This document shows, piece by piece, positions 1-10,300 of a stretch of 25,688 nucleotides of DNA. The stretch is from NCBI GenBank assembly GCA_011763485.2, contig JAANSK020152230.1, positions 1 to 25,688 of the forward strand, read 5' to 3'. The translations under genes and the position numbers were made by a program. The notes under the pieces are model-generated. The model was given only the letters and a program-made list of their open reading frames with translations. It was not told the origin of the DNA and ran no database searches. The DNA is from Isoetes engelmannii. Its lineage: Eukaryota > Streptophyta > Lycopodiopsida > Isoetales > Isoetaceae. Position 1 is the first letter of the stretch, and every line of letters begins with the position of its first letter.

Positions 1-44
1 ATAAATGAAGTGGAAAAAGAGAGGGGTGCAACTGTAAATAAAGA

Positions 45-60
45 AGGGGGGGGGGAGGGG
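45..60. repeat. G-run
   Basis: A G-tract (a run of ten G, A, then four G) in a purine-rich stretch at the left edge. It may be low-complexity sequence or able to form G-quadruplex structure. Confidence 0.6.
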
Positions 61-226
61 ATACCAGTGAAGATCCGAATACCAAAGATGATGGATCCAA
101 TACCTAGGAGGATGAAATTGAAGATTCCCAGTTTCTAGACCAGAACGAGCAGTGAAGTTGATGCAGAGAGGTGCACAAAAAATGGAGAGGCTAGCACAAT
201 AGTACCCACTGGGGATTGGACAAAAG

Positions 227-679
227 GTGAAGATAGACATCAAAAAGTTCAATCTGTGCACTGCCAATGCCATTTTATTCAACCATAGGGAGTTCAATTC
301 ACATCACATGCTTGAGATCCATAGCCTAATGGGCGTCATCCTGATGCCAGCTGATGTTATTCCCTTCCGTAGAGGAATCAGTGAGTTATTTGCCTGGAGC
401 ACAGAGGATGACCTGAAGGGCAAAGAACTTAGGTTTTGAGACGTTGACGAACAACACTCGGTGAGAGTTGCACAGGTGTTGCAGACAGAGAAGGATGTCC
501 CACAGCGGATCAATGAGTTGTATGGAAAGCGGAAGTGTAGAGTATTGTCAGCCGACACTCCACCAATTGAGTTGGCCAGCATAAGCCACTGCCAGAATAC
601 CATAGCTACGAGTGCCAGCTACATCAGTTATTGTTTGATACTGATTAGTGTAAAAGCTATAGGAGACATTAGCATCTAG
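227..679 (+). pseudogene. decayed coding block 1, unrecognised
   Basis: One reading frame stays open over about 150 codons with a single in-frame TGA at 437-439, then ends at TAG 677-679. The conceptual product is soluble and mixed in charge; strings include KIDIKKFNLCTANAILFNH and EKDVPQRINELYGKRKC. I do not recognise a family. It ends two bases before the first palindrome of the CTCGACTCGCGAGTCGAG family. It lies on the same strand as the other decayed blocks and may share their origin. Confidence 0.4.
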
Positions 680-681
680 CT

Positions 682-1015
682 TTTCTCAACTCGCGAGTCG
701 AGAAAGCCCTCTGGTTGCTTACACAGTGCATATTGTGGGCTTTCTCGACTGTGTGATGCAGACTATGTTAGCAACCATAGTGTGCATCACATAGTCGAGA
801 AAGCCCACAATATGCATTATGTAAGCAACTAGAGAATCCCAATAGTTGCATAATGTGTGAGCATCATGTGGGCTTTCTCAACTTGTGAGTCGAGAAACTC
901 TACCAGATGAAGACTTGTAAACAAGTTGAGGCTTTCTCGACCCGCGAGTCGAGAAAACCCATGGTTGCTCCCATTCTGTATACTATGGACTTTCTCGACT
1001 CGCGAGTCGAGAAAG
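682..1015. repeat. cluster of CTCGACTCGCGAGTCGAG-type palindromes
   Basis: Four copies of a palindrome of about 24-26 nt lie at 682-705, 874-897, 933-956 and 990-1015. The last copy is perfect over 26 nt, with CTTTCTCG at its left end and CGAGAAAG at its right. The others have one to a few mismatches (TCAAC, TTGTG or CCGCG in the core). Half-copies of the same palindrome also sit in the arms of the hairpin at 714-829. The window has further copies only at 2663-2717 and 3745-3770. Confidence 0.9.
714..829. repeat. 47-bp-arm inverted repeat (hairpin)
   Basis: Arms 714-760 and 783-829 are reverse complements with about three mismatches around a 22-nt loop. The stem runs from GTTGCTTACA through GCATATTGTGGGC and TTTCTCGACT to GTGATGCA. 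Each arm contains a TTTCTCGACT half-site of the neighbouring palindrome family, so the hairpin was probably built from that family. It could be a small fold-back element. Confidence 0.88.
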
Positions 1016-1145
1016 ACCACCAAATGCAAACCGTGTGAGCATCTTGAGGGCTATCTTTGTTGAATGCTCTTAACTTGAATCATCGTCATTCTAACTTTAT
1101 TTCCGCTACTGCAGCCCATACCCTAATCAGATAATACATGCAAGA

Positions 1146-2628
1146 CAGCAATGGAAGGCACTGGGTTGTCCGCAATGCCCTAAAGGAAACAGGGCCCCTT
1201 CAAAAAAATGGAAAGTGTTTGAGCGCTTGTGCAGGTATGTGTTTCTAGAAGTTCGCCAAGAAGATGTTGCAGATGGGGAAGAAGGAAAGAAGAAGCGAAC
1301 TTCCAGGAAGGGCCGGGAATCCTTATCGGATCAGTATGACCTGATATTGTGCAACGAGGCTGTCTGACATAAATGGAATGAGATCTAGTCATTCTGGCAG
1401 AAGGGATTGTTGAAGGATAGCAATGGCCAGTTGCCACAGAAGCCACATCCCGGGATATTTAAAAAAAAACCTTCAAGAAGAGGATAATGGATTTGACAGA
1501 GACTAAAGACCTGTAGGGCAAAATACTAGACGGCACAATCTTGCTGAGGAAAGCCAGGAACTCAGGGTTGCCGGATGCAAAGTATTATGCCAATGTTCTG
1601 AAGAGAAAGTGCACTGCAGGAAGGCATTACAAAAAATTCTACAACGTTGCTTGTCATGAGAAGCGGGATTTTGAGCACTACAAGGAAAGGCGCAAACTAG
1701 ATGATGAAGACATGAAAGAGCTAAGGCGACTCTGTACGCCCTATGTCACAAGCAAACTGAAGCGAAATGTCAAAACTGAGGCATTCTCAGAGCATGCGCA
1801 GACATTACTTAAGCACAAACTTGGATTTGGGGGCGTGCAGTTCAATGCAGATTCCAGCACTCCACCATACTTGGTCACTTTGGGTCATAAAGGTTTCGGT
1901 GGATTGGAATTAGCTCTTGGCCCCGTTTCCTTGTTTGCCATGAACATGATCGAAGACCCAACATTGTTCTATGACAAAGCGGACTTGGAACAATGATGCA
2001 AGAATTGTATGGATATGACAGAAGTGGATACAACTAGCTTTCTTATCTTCTGCATGACTGGCAACCAGTCTACCACCGTGTGGCAAAGGGCTTCTGATAT
2101 CAACTTTAACAAGAGGATCTTGTATTCAATATACGAGTTAGAGCGTGAGTCCAGGGTTGGTCTACCCAAGTCGGCAAGTTTTGCCAACATTATTTTGGTT
2201 TTGGTTTCTCGGCATCCGAGTGTTGACTTTGACAAATGGTGGAACAATGAACCTCCCTACGTGGATAGGTTCATGGTCTCCAATGAAAATATGAATGCCT
2301 GGAAGGGAGGGAAGTTTATGGAGGATGTGCCATCGTGGGACAAGAGCAGCACCGATGGCACTACAAGTCCAATACACAAGATTCCAATCTGACATGGTAT
2401 GGCATGAAACCAATTTCTATTGTTGGTGAACGGATCCTAGTTGAGCTCTTGAAGACATACTTGGACGCACTACATTACCATTTGGACAATAAAATGAATG
2501 CCCAGGAGACTGCTGACAATGAGAAGTCCGATGACCTGGAAAAAGGCAGGGATTCGAAAGATCTAATACTAAAAGAGATGGATGACGAGGCGGCGAACAC
2601 CATACTGACAAACTTAAGGGACAGATGA
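1146..2628 (+). pseudogene. decayed coding block 2, long unrecognised ORF
   Basis: Coding character continues for nearly 500 codons across three frames. Stops are TGA 1365-1367, TAG 1386-1388, TAG 1514-1516 and TGA 1994-1996. One frameshift is near the A-run around 1460 and another lies between about 2335 and 2390. The final frame ends in TGA at 2628. The product is rich in charged residues, with a GCPQC string early, a long Lys/Arg/Glu stretch, then LGHKGFGGLELALGP and DFDKWWNNEPPYVDRF. I recognise no family. An acceptor-like CTACTGCAG lies upstream near 1113. Palindromes flank it on both sides. Confidence 0.45.
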
Positions 2629-2662
2629 GTAATCTTACATTGTCAAAGGAATGAGTTGTAGT

Positions 2663-2717
2663 AGTTCTCAACTCACGAGTCGAGAACTTAGCTACATCTC
2701 GACTCTCGTGTCGAGAT
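2663..2717. repeat. palindrome pair after coding block 2
   Basis: Two adjacent imperfect palindromes lie at 2663-2688 (AGTTCTC...GAGAACT around ACTCACGAGT) and 2696-2717 (ATCTCGA...TCGAGAT around CTCTCGTG). Both are diverged members of the CTCGACTCGCGAGTCGAG family. The first starts 34 nt after the stop of coding block 2. Confidence 0.85.
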
Positions 2718-2772
2718 CCTCGAAAACTTTGCTAATATCGGGTATATATTTTCGGGGCGCTTGATCGGTTGA

Positions 2773-3683
2773 ATGCCCTGCCACTCTCATCTTCCTCAGC
2801 CTCAATCTCGGAGCCTTCTGAAGAAGGGTCGTTGTCGTCTTCCAAGGAAAAGCTAGGGAAGAGGAAGAAGCGCAATCTGATTGAGTTCCAGATAGTCTAT
2901 TCAGAAATTTCAAAAAGAAGCACGAGCTAGAATCTGAAAATACTTCAATTTCACTGCTAGATGGTGACTCGCAGAAGAGATTGGAAAGAATCAAAATCCC
3001 AACCTTAGGTCTAGACGAGGATTACTGGTGGGAGTCAGGGACGAGCTGGGATCCTCCAACGGAGCTAGTCATATTCGATGTCAATGGGGTCCTCGCAGCA
3101 GTGTACCAAGAGACAATGTCCTTGAGCTTAAAACCAACCAGATACAGAGGAAATTTGCACAAAATGCCGTGTACGTTCTGCCTAAGGCCACAGAAATTAT
3201 TGAGTGGTGCTGGGCCCTAGGATTCCAGGTGGGCATATGGAGTTCGATGGCCAAGAGGAACATTGTAACATAATCGGGCTGTCAGTTGTCAGTGATAAGG
3301 TTCAAGTTCGTGTGGGGTAACGAAAAGGTCGAGCACCTTCAAGACCTGAGTCCGGATGTCACGAAGGGAAAACTTATTACGGTTAAAAAGCTGGTAAACG
3401 TCTATGAATCATACCAGGAGTTCAACAAGCACAATGTCGTCATCATAGAATACAAGTGCTACCACAACTATGATAACATGGTTGTTGTAATGTCGTACTC
3501 ACCAAAAAGTTCGAAACAAATAGGTGTTTCGCTGAAAAACCGGTGCCTGTATTGGCTGAATGCCGATTTTTTATTCTCATTGCAGATGTCTTGCGAAAAT
3601 ATCCAGAGCTTAGTGAGATCGATGAATATAACAACACGCTCATGAAAGCAATGGACGACAAATACTATGGTGATGACATATAA
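2773..3683 (+). pseudogene. FCP1/NLI-type HAD phosphatase-like pseudogene
   Basis: The order matches the plant FCP1-homology (NLI-interacting-factor-like) family: a serine-rich and KRKKR N-terminus, LVIFDVNGVLAAVY (HAD motif I in the plant D-x-N-G form) at about 3070, the string RPKATEIIEWC with one mismatch, then GFQVGIWSSMAKRNI, FVWGNEKVE and VVIIEYKCYHN near 3455. Frameshifts lie near 2905 and 3110, and a TAA at 3271-3273 interrupts the frame. A 62-nt GT-AG intron at 3524-3585 restores the tail that ends DDKYYGDDI and TAA. In active relatives the VVIIEYKC position carries an acidic DDS-type motif, so catalysis would be lost even with the frame repaired. The surviving intron argues against a spliced retrocopy. 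Confidence 0.78.
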
Positions 3684-3744
3684 ATTGTATATAATGTCTA
3701 ATGTCTTGTATGTATAAGAAAATGATTTCTTGTGTTCGCCCGTG

Positions 3745-3770
3745 CTTTCTCGACTCGCGGGTCTAGAAAG
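3745..3770. repeat. palindrome after the FCP1-like pseudogene
   Basis: A 26-nt copy of the same family, CTTTCTCG...TAGAAAG with GACTCGCGGGTC in the core and two mismatches. It begins 62 nt after the stop of the FCP1-like block. It is the last copy in the window. Confidence 0.88.
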
Positions 3771-3908
3771 TCAGTCTTGGCCATCTTTCCGAAAATGTGT
3801 ATGATGTATTTCAATTAATGAAATTTTCTTCCATTTTTTTGCAATAATTGTTCATTAGTGCTGCCTAATCGGAATTTGTTTGTTGATTGTGATTTTGCTC
3901 TCGTTTAG

Positions 3909-4222
3909 GTGAAAGTGTACAAGGGACCTTTCATACTCAAGACACGCTCTTGCCAGGGCTTCCAGATAGGTGAGAAGCCTACACAGATATTACAGGAATG
4001 AAAAGAATGTCGATGCAAGAAAGAAGATTTCATGATTACATGAACCAGAAAGGATCCTAAAAGCCTTGGGTGACATACGTGGATGATGGGGAAGAAGCAT
4101 ATTTGACGCGGCCATCGATAAAGGGTTACGGCAGGAAGGCCCTGAAATGGGTTGGACTAATCAGCCCATTCCTTCATGAGGCACCTCCTCGAGAGCATTT
4201 CAACGACTTCATGTTGCTCTGA
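3909..4222 (+). pseudogene. decayed coding block 4, unrecognised
   Basis: After an acceptor-like CTCGTTTAG, one frame reads VKVYKGPFILKTRS and on to QILQE before TGA 3999-4001. A second frame from ATG 4007 reads MSMQERRFHDYMNQKGS, stop TAA 4058-4060, then KPWVTYVDDGEEAYLTRP and on to FNDFMLL before TGA 4220-4222. One frameshift and one internal stop separate a coding-like stretch of about 100 codons. No family is recognised. It may be a downstream exon of one of the preceding blocks. Confidence 0.35.
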
Positions 4223-5636
4223 GGGCCACATTCTGGAAAGAGAATGCGCCATGCATTCAACCAATAAGGTGGTCCGTGTGCGAAGAGGGCATCACAAATG
4301 TTACGGCACGACCGCCATGGTCTCTTAGGCCATTGTAAACACTTATTTTTATGAACATAAATTCTTTTATAATTTCACTGTGCATTGCAAAAATACATAA
4401 TTGTTTTTTCCCGGACTATATGTGCTTTCCAGTTTCTTGGATCGCGATCCATGATAAACAACAACATTACAATAACTTAACCATTTTTTGCGCATATGAA
4501 CTAAATACCCGTTGAATTAGAAACATGGTCACTAACTAGATTCGCGCGTTTTTTAAGGTCAATTTAAACAAGTGTCTGGAAAAAGTGGGAATGACATGCA
4601 TCCCACTTTTACCGTATGTGATTTAGAGTGATTTATATCCTTGTATCTACAATCATGTGATAGAGGATCATCTCAGCGTCTCGAAAATTCCAAACTCCTT
4701 AATTTCAAAGGTGAATGGATCTTTTGGTGCATTGCTATATCACAGAAAATTTGTATGGAAGTTGAGAAAGTCTGAGCAGGTATACATACTGAACTCACAA
4801 AGCTTTTGATTATCTTTCACATTGTTCAACCATTTTTACCTCTTTCTGGGAGGATGGAATCCCCAGCTTTTGGACCCTCGTTTTCAAAGACCAATGTCTA
4901 GAAATCTCTACATATCGCTATTGACACTTTTATATATGGCTTTGGTAAAAGTACTTTCATGTACTTAGAAAATAGGAGACTGATCTAGTGGATGTTTACC
5001 ATGAAAGTTGTGATACCAGCCTGGCACATGATAGTTGCAGAACTATAGATAACTGACATTTGGCATGAAAAAGTGCGAGATTGAAATCTCAAACATACTC
5101 TTGGAAGAGCTTTATCATGGAACATGTGTTGTTAACTTGACGTAGATATCATAACATGACCGGGAAGAATGTAGTATCATCTAGTGCAATGTGGGACTAT
5201 TGAGATGTATAGAATGTACTCAACAAAATGCTTCATTCCAGCATGGTGTCATGGAAGACATTTATGTCTGGTATAAAAAATATATCCTTTTTACTGAGAA
5301 GGGTATTTGATCTCCATCTACTCTTTGTAAGGTTACTCTTGATAATACATATAGCCTTGGTACATATAGAGGGAGAAAATCATTTTCTTTAACTTGACGT
5401 TATGTGGGCAAATAGTATCAGTACATGTAAAATTCTTAAGAGAAGGTACCATTTTGATGTGCTTTCAACTTATGCACAGCAACAACACTACATTTGATGT
5501 GAGTATGATATATGTACAAGTTTTTGAACTTATGCCCGATGAAAAGTCTAGCAACGCTGGGCACTTTTTCTAGCAAAGAAATAAACACAAATGCATAAGC
5601 TAATATATGTTCTAGAGAGGCACACAAGGACAGAGT
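4223..5636. other. AT-rich stretch, no gene seen
   Basis: Stops are frequent in all frames and I saw no coding, repeat or RNA signature. A few GT-AG-like dinucleotide contexts exist but nothing joins them into exons. Confidence 0.5.
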
Positions 5637-6011
5637 TTGCCAGTGTTGCCAACAGGGCCAAATTCAAGAGAATGTCATGGTAATTTGTGCGCCATAGAGT
5701 CATATCAGGGCGAGATATGCTCAGTTGGTTCTGATGGGACAGCTGTCACATGCCCTGTTGAGCATGACTTCCGTGGGATCATTGGCATCATACTTTCAGG
5801 AGGTCATGGATGCACGAACCCAACTGTGCCCCTCAGGGTCATATTGAACAGTCTTATATGTGATTCTACAATGTGCCAACATACCTATTACTGCCAAGGT
5901 TTTTCTCTCGAAAACCCTTCGGGCGGAGGTTTTTTAATCCTGACAAGTAATACAATTGCTGCCTTTTCTTTGTCTGGGTCTCATAGGCCAATTGGTCTTC
6001 GTGGACGATAA
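5637..6011 (+). CDS. hypothetical cysteine-rich ORF or exon fragment
   Basis: A 124-codon frame, also open for some codons upstream. The first about 95 residues look composed rather than random: regularly spaced cysteines (CHGNLC, GEICSVGSDGTAVTCPV, GGHGCTNP, CDSTMCQHTYYCQG) and few charges. This suggests an extracellular or disulfide-rich domain. The last about 30 residues lose this pattern, so the real boundary may be a splice donor. I do not recognise a family. It lies on the opposite strand to, and 1.2 kb beyond, the 3' end of the LdpA-like gene. Confidence 0.3.
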   Translation: MPVLPTGPNSRECHGNLCAIESYQGEICSVGSDGTAVTCPVEHDFRGIIGIILSGGHGCTNPTVPLRVILNSLICDSTMCQHTYYCQGFSLENPSGGGFLILTSNTIAAFSLSGSHRPIGLRGR

Positions 6012-6138
6012 AAAATCCTCCTCCTCCTCCTCCATCATGAAGATAAAAGTGCATATGGTCTAGACGTAGTGGAGAAGTTCTATTACTAGCATAAGCAAAG
6101 TGTATGTATGTCAAAGAAAAGAGTGCACTTGACTTCAA

Positions 6139-6270
6139 ACTTTTAATTGTTTTGAATACTATATTTTTTGCTGCAAATAATTGTATATTCTAATTCCTAA
6201 ACATACTTTTAATTGTTTTGAATACTACATTTTTCGCTGCAAATAACTGTGTATTCTAATTCCTAAACAT
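6139..6270. repeat. 66-bp tandem duplication
   Basis: Copies at 6139-6204 and 6205-6270 share ACTTTTAATTGTTTTGAATA and end CTAATTCCTAAACAT. They differ at a few positions. Confidence 0.9.
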
Positions 6271-6932
6271 TAAATTCAACCACAACAGCCATCCTCAAAT
6301 CTCAAATCTTGTTTTCTAGAAATTTGGATGATGTTATTGAGCAATCATTGCAGGTCTTGCTTGCATTTTCAATAGCTCTACCCTATTGTCTTCGACAATT
6401 TCACTTCTAACCAGGGCAAAGTAATGAAGCACAAAAATCTCTAAGATTATTAGTTTAATGGCCTTCCGCCTCTACCCAATCCCTCCTTTGCCCCAATCCT
6501 GCCTTAGTGCTAGTTATGCCATATCCTAATTGCTTTTTAACATGTCTTTTTGCATACTGGAAATTTTACTGTGCAAACATCAAGATTATATATATCAGGG
6601 TCTAGCATTTTAGCAATTTTTTACTCTCTTGCAAGTTGTTTTGCTTTTGAATTATTGATTGTGACTCATGAATCCAAGCATTGCACGTGCACTGTTCTAT
6701 ATGCAAACATTACACTATCACAAATAGTGCACAATTCTAAAATAACCCCTTGAAGCTTCAATAAATGCCCTCTCCACAAGAGCATCCATAAGCACAATCT
6801 ATTTGATTGGTATGTCTATGAGGTTCCGTTCCACCTTTTAAAGGGAATGGAGTCTTATTTTACAAGGGGATTTCTTCGGGTATAAAATAAGACAATGTCA
6901 CATATGTTAATTATATTATTAAAATAAGACAT

Positions 6933-7006
6933 GCCTTATTTTTCTTTTGGTGGCTGTTTCACTAGTATTTGCCTTATTTTTCTTTTGGTGGCTTTTCACT
7001 AGTATT
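6933..7006. repeat. 37-bp tandem duplication
   Basis: GCCTTATTTTTCTTTTGGTG followed by GCTGTTTCACTAGTATT occurs twice in a row, with a small deletion (GCTTTTCAC) in the second copy. Confidence 0.85.
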
Positions 7007-7224
7007 TTGTTGGTGTCTCATTTTATAAAACCTTGTAGGGGAAAAGCAACTCCCATTCTATGTGTCCCATTTTTTGGTGTGGAGTCATAAATGGTATCAT
7101 ATCTCAATATGACAATCATAGTTTATGACTGTAGTGGAAAAGCATCCTTAGTTTCGGTTAATAATAGTTAGTTAATACATTGCACCCTAAAACATAACCT
7201 GCAGTTAATAGTAGGCATGTTTTA

Positions 7225-7368
7225 CTAGTAAGCATGTTTTACCGACATCACTAATACAGTGGCTGCATTGAGGGCCTTCTTGAAGAGAGTAAAATGTTCT
7301 TCTATAAGCATCTTGTTGGGAACTTGGTCATTTTGATTGAACATCTCCTTGAAGGTCTTTCTTATAAT
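7225..7368 (-). CDS. ldpA: LdpA-like exon 13 (C-terminus)
   Basis: Residues 366-412, ending VLVMSVKHAY and then TAG at 7227-7225. The charged helix (IIRKTFKEMFNQND) and the terminal LV-x-VK-x-Y pattern resemble LdpA C-termini. The acceptor is CTGCAG|ATTATAAG. I could not find a convincing polyadenylation signal below it. Confidence 0.87.
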   Translation of the reverse strand: MIRKTFKEMFNQNDQVPNKMLIEEHFTLFKKALNAATVLVMSVKHAY

Positions 7369-10300
7369 CTGCAGGAGGAAATACATATTGTGATTTCCAG
7401 CATGATATTGCAAAAATAATTCCAAAATGCAACACCCACCTTCCTTGCATAGCCACCAAATGCAACTCCAGCAACCGTAGCACAACAAAGACCATCTGAA
7501 AAGATGACCTCAGAAAATTGGAAGTTATTTTCTTCATCATGATCCTGACAGAATATATATAGTTCATCCCTCTTTATTTGTAAGAGCAATCATCTTTTAT
7601 GTGGCTTGGTAAGCCCATGCTAAATAATGCCCTAGGGAAACTCATTCCTAATTATTATAGAATGTAAACTATTATCATTTCCTTTTGCTGTTTTAAGAAC
7701 TATTTTTGCTGTAAATTTTAGACTAGTTTTTTTTAAAGAATATTCCGTATTATCCTTCCGTTTCAGTCTTGTTTAGTAGCCATTTCCATTGTCGTATTTG
7801 TTAACTATGCCTTTATCACTCATGAGATGATGATCTTGACTCGCCGTTGGAATGACTGGAATTGGTTCGATAAATATTTTAGATATAATCGGCAGATTTC
7901 CTGCTGGATCTAGGCCAGGCTAACAGATGCATACTCCCCCTTCATTTCTAGTGGAAGTACCAAGAAAAAGAACTAATTTTAGAAAACAAAAAATTTCTGT
8001 TTGTAATTTGAACTGTGAAATTTGAATTTTACACTGTAGCTTAAGGCTTCCGGGAAATTTCTCGAACCAAGACTGGAATGCATGCACTTATGAATGCCTA
8101 CCAGAATCATTTTAGTTAAAAACAGAATGCAGGCCTACATATTCCAATGCATTGAATGCAACCATCTGCATTCCAGGTTTATGTAGATTAAAGCGTGAAA
8201 TTTCAGCTTATCTTCATATCAATCCTGATTCCCCCCTTTAACTAAATACCAAAATTTCCACACTGTTAATATATATATACAATCAAGATCAGGTTCTGCA
8301 ACTACTCTGAATAGGAGCATTTCCAACAAGAGTGCAGTTCCTGCATTCTCCGCTTGTCTTCTTGCAACAACCTCCTTTGAACAACTGTACAACCAATTGC
8401 ATCCATGAACCTAATTTTCATGCTAACTGATTTGTAGATTGATGGTGAATAGCAAAATGTCATCAACTTGTTCTCCATGCCTATGAGTGATCTTAAGAAA
8501 TTGAAAGCTTGAAGTGAGGCTTTGATGTGTTGTGCCTTTGCTTGAGAAAGTCTTCTTTTAAGAAAAACCCAAAGGTCTTTATCTCTTAGCTTCTCAATTT
8601 AAGGAGAAAGTTTTCTTTTAAGAAAAACCCAAAGGTCTTTATCTCTTAGCTTCTCAATTTAAGGCGCTATGCATTCAATTCTGGTAGGTTTGCAGCTAAA
8701 GACCTTCATGCAACATATCTCCCAACCTGTCTCCCAGCCTGGAAGATCAGATAGTGTTCAATGAAGAATTTCCATGTACGATAGTTTGCAGCATTGGCCA
8801 TCCCGGCATTCCGAGGAAGCAACCATCAGGTTCACAAGAAAATTCTATAATCTCTTAACCTCAGACCCTACCATCAGACCCTAGACTGCTTTCAAGCTAC
8901 CAAGACTCCTGTCAGTTTCTAGGTCTAGCCACAAGATTGTCCTCCAAGATTGTCCTCCAACAATCCTCTGCTGGATCAAGCACCCCCTCAAAGCAAATAC
9001 TCGAGTCGTCAAAAGAATCATTGGAGGCACCCTGCCAATATTCGCCTAGCAAATTATTGGATATAAAACTTAAGCGTCTGAATGGCTTGTCCAGAAAAGT
9101 AGCAATCAGATCCAAACCAACAATCGGCCTTGGACGTTCAAGGTAGTTTCCTATACCCCAACCAATGCTGCCTATTAACTCCTACTCTTGATCTGCCTCA
9201 AAGGCAAAGAAACAGGAGAGGATAGAGCAAAAGTAAAATTTGGAGCAAAAATTTTCTAGTCAAGGAAACATTTCACAAAAAGTTCAAGGTTTGGTAACTA
9301 ACTTGTGTTAGAACTATTCTGACGTGTCTGATGACGTCACCCTGCTGAGTCATCACTTGCTGCTCACATGGAACTATATATATCAGCTATGGTCACACTA
9401 GTTAGGTAGCTGGATAGCATTGGTTAGCTTGGCTTGTCTCTTGCATCTTTCTTCACATGGATTCTATCATGGTATCAGAGCCTACATGAAGAAGGAAGAG
9501 AATCTAAGATCGATCTGGTTTTGATCAACTAAATTTTGCAAGAAAATTTGCTTTAGGAGCCTAGCTTTCAAGGGCTGGATCAGATTGACACAGGCAGCAT
9601 TCTGGTGTAGTTTGGATCAGAGGAATTTGAGCTGATTTCTTGGCAAGAGTTTCTTGCAAAGTCAATTGGCTGAAAGGCAGTTTTGCCTTGTCGTCTTCTA
9701 TTAAGATGGAAAGGGTTTTGCCTTGTCATTTGGATTCAGTTTCTTGGTAAAGGTTTGGTCGGACATGGCATTTTGACACACCAAGTGTGTACATTTCTCG
9801 ATTGTAAAGGGCCGGAATTGAGATGCAGATGCAGATTCCTTTGGACTGGGAGCTTTCACGATTTGATGAAATTGTGCAAGCACAGGGCGTGGACTGGGAG
9901 TCTAGCGGTGGATTTAGTTTGGATCGATAGATTTGCTTGGGTCTCGCGTATTGTCGAAGTGGATATTGTCGGATCTGTACTTGGGCGATGACCTGAAATT
10001 TCAGACATTTTTTTTTGGGAGTGACATCTATTTGTGGAACATCTATTTCTAAAACAGGATGATCCGGAATTGAGGGGCCACTTACGGCAAAAGCACAGAG
10101 GTACTTCTATCTTTGTTTCATCTACAAATGAAGTCGACATTTATGAGCTGTGATTTTTTGCACAAGATCTCGAATAGCAAGAACAAGGGGTTTATTAACA
10201 GGGTTTTATGATCTTAATTTGAGCTTGGCATATATTCGTTCTCCTCAGCCTTTTCATCTGATCCATAGTTGGGGCCGTCTACTCCGCTGGGTGTTCTAGC

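Larger units (their letters stand above)
6012..7224. other. AT-rich region with small duplications, no gene seen
   Basis: No supported coding sequence. The region holds the 66-bp and 37-bp tandem duplications listed separately. It should also contain the 3' untranslated end of the LdpA-like gene just left of 7225. Confidence 0.5.

Noticed and set aside
304-603. 99-codon minus-strand frame
   Set aside because: It overlaps decayed block 1 antisense, has no domain character, and the plus frame is the more protein-like.
1-4222. CRISPR array from the repeated palindromes
   Set aside because: Spacing is irregular, the copies flank coding blocks, and the context is a spliced eukaryotic genome.
8937-9146. 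Serine-rich 69-codon frame with donor-like end
   Set aside because: A single exon-like frame with no recognisable content and a local 13-nt duplication at its start; support is too weak for a gene call.
9856-10140. 94-codon minus-strand and 102-codon plus-strand frames at 9683-10140
   Set aside because: They lie in the retroelement leader between primer site and gag and show no family features; they look like chance frames.
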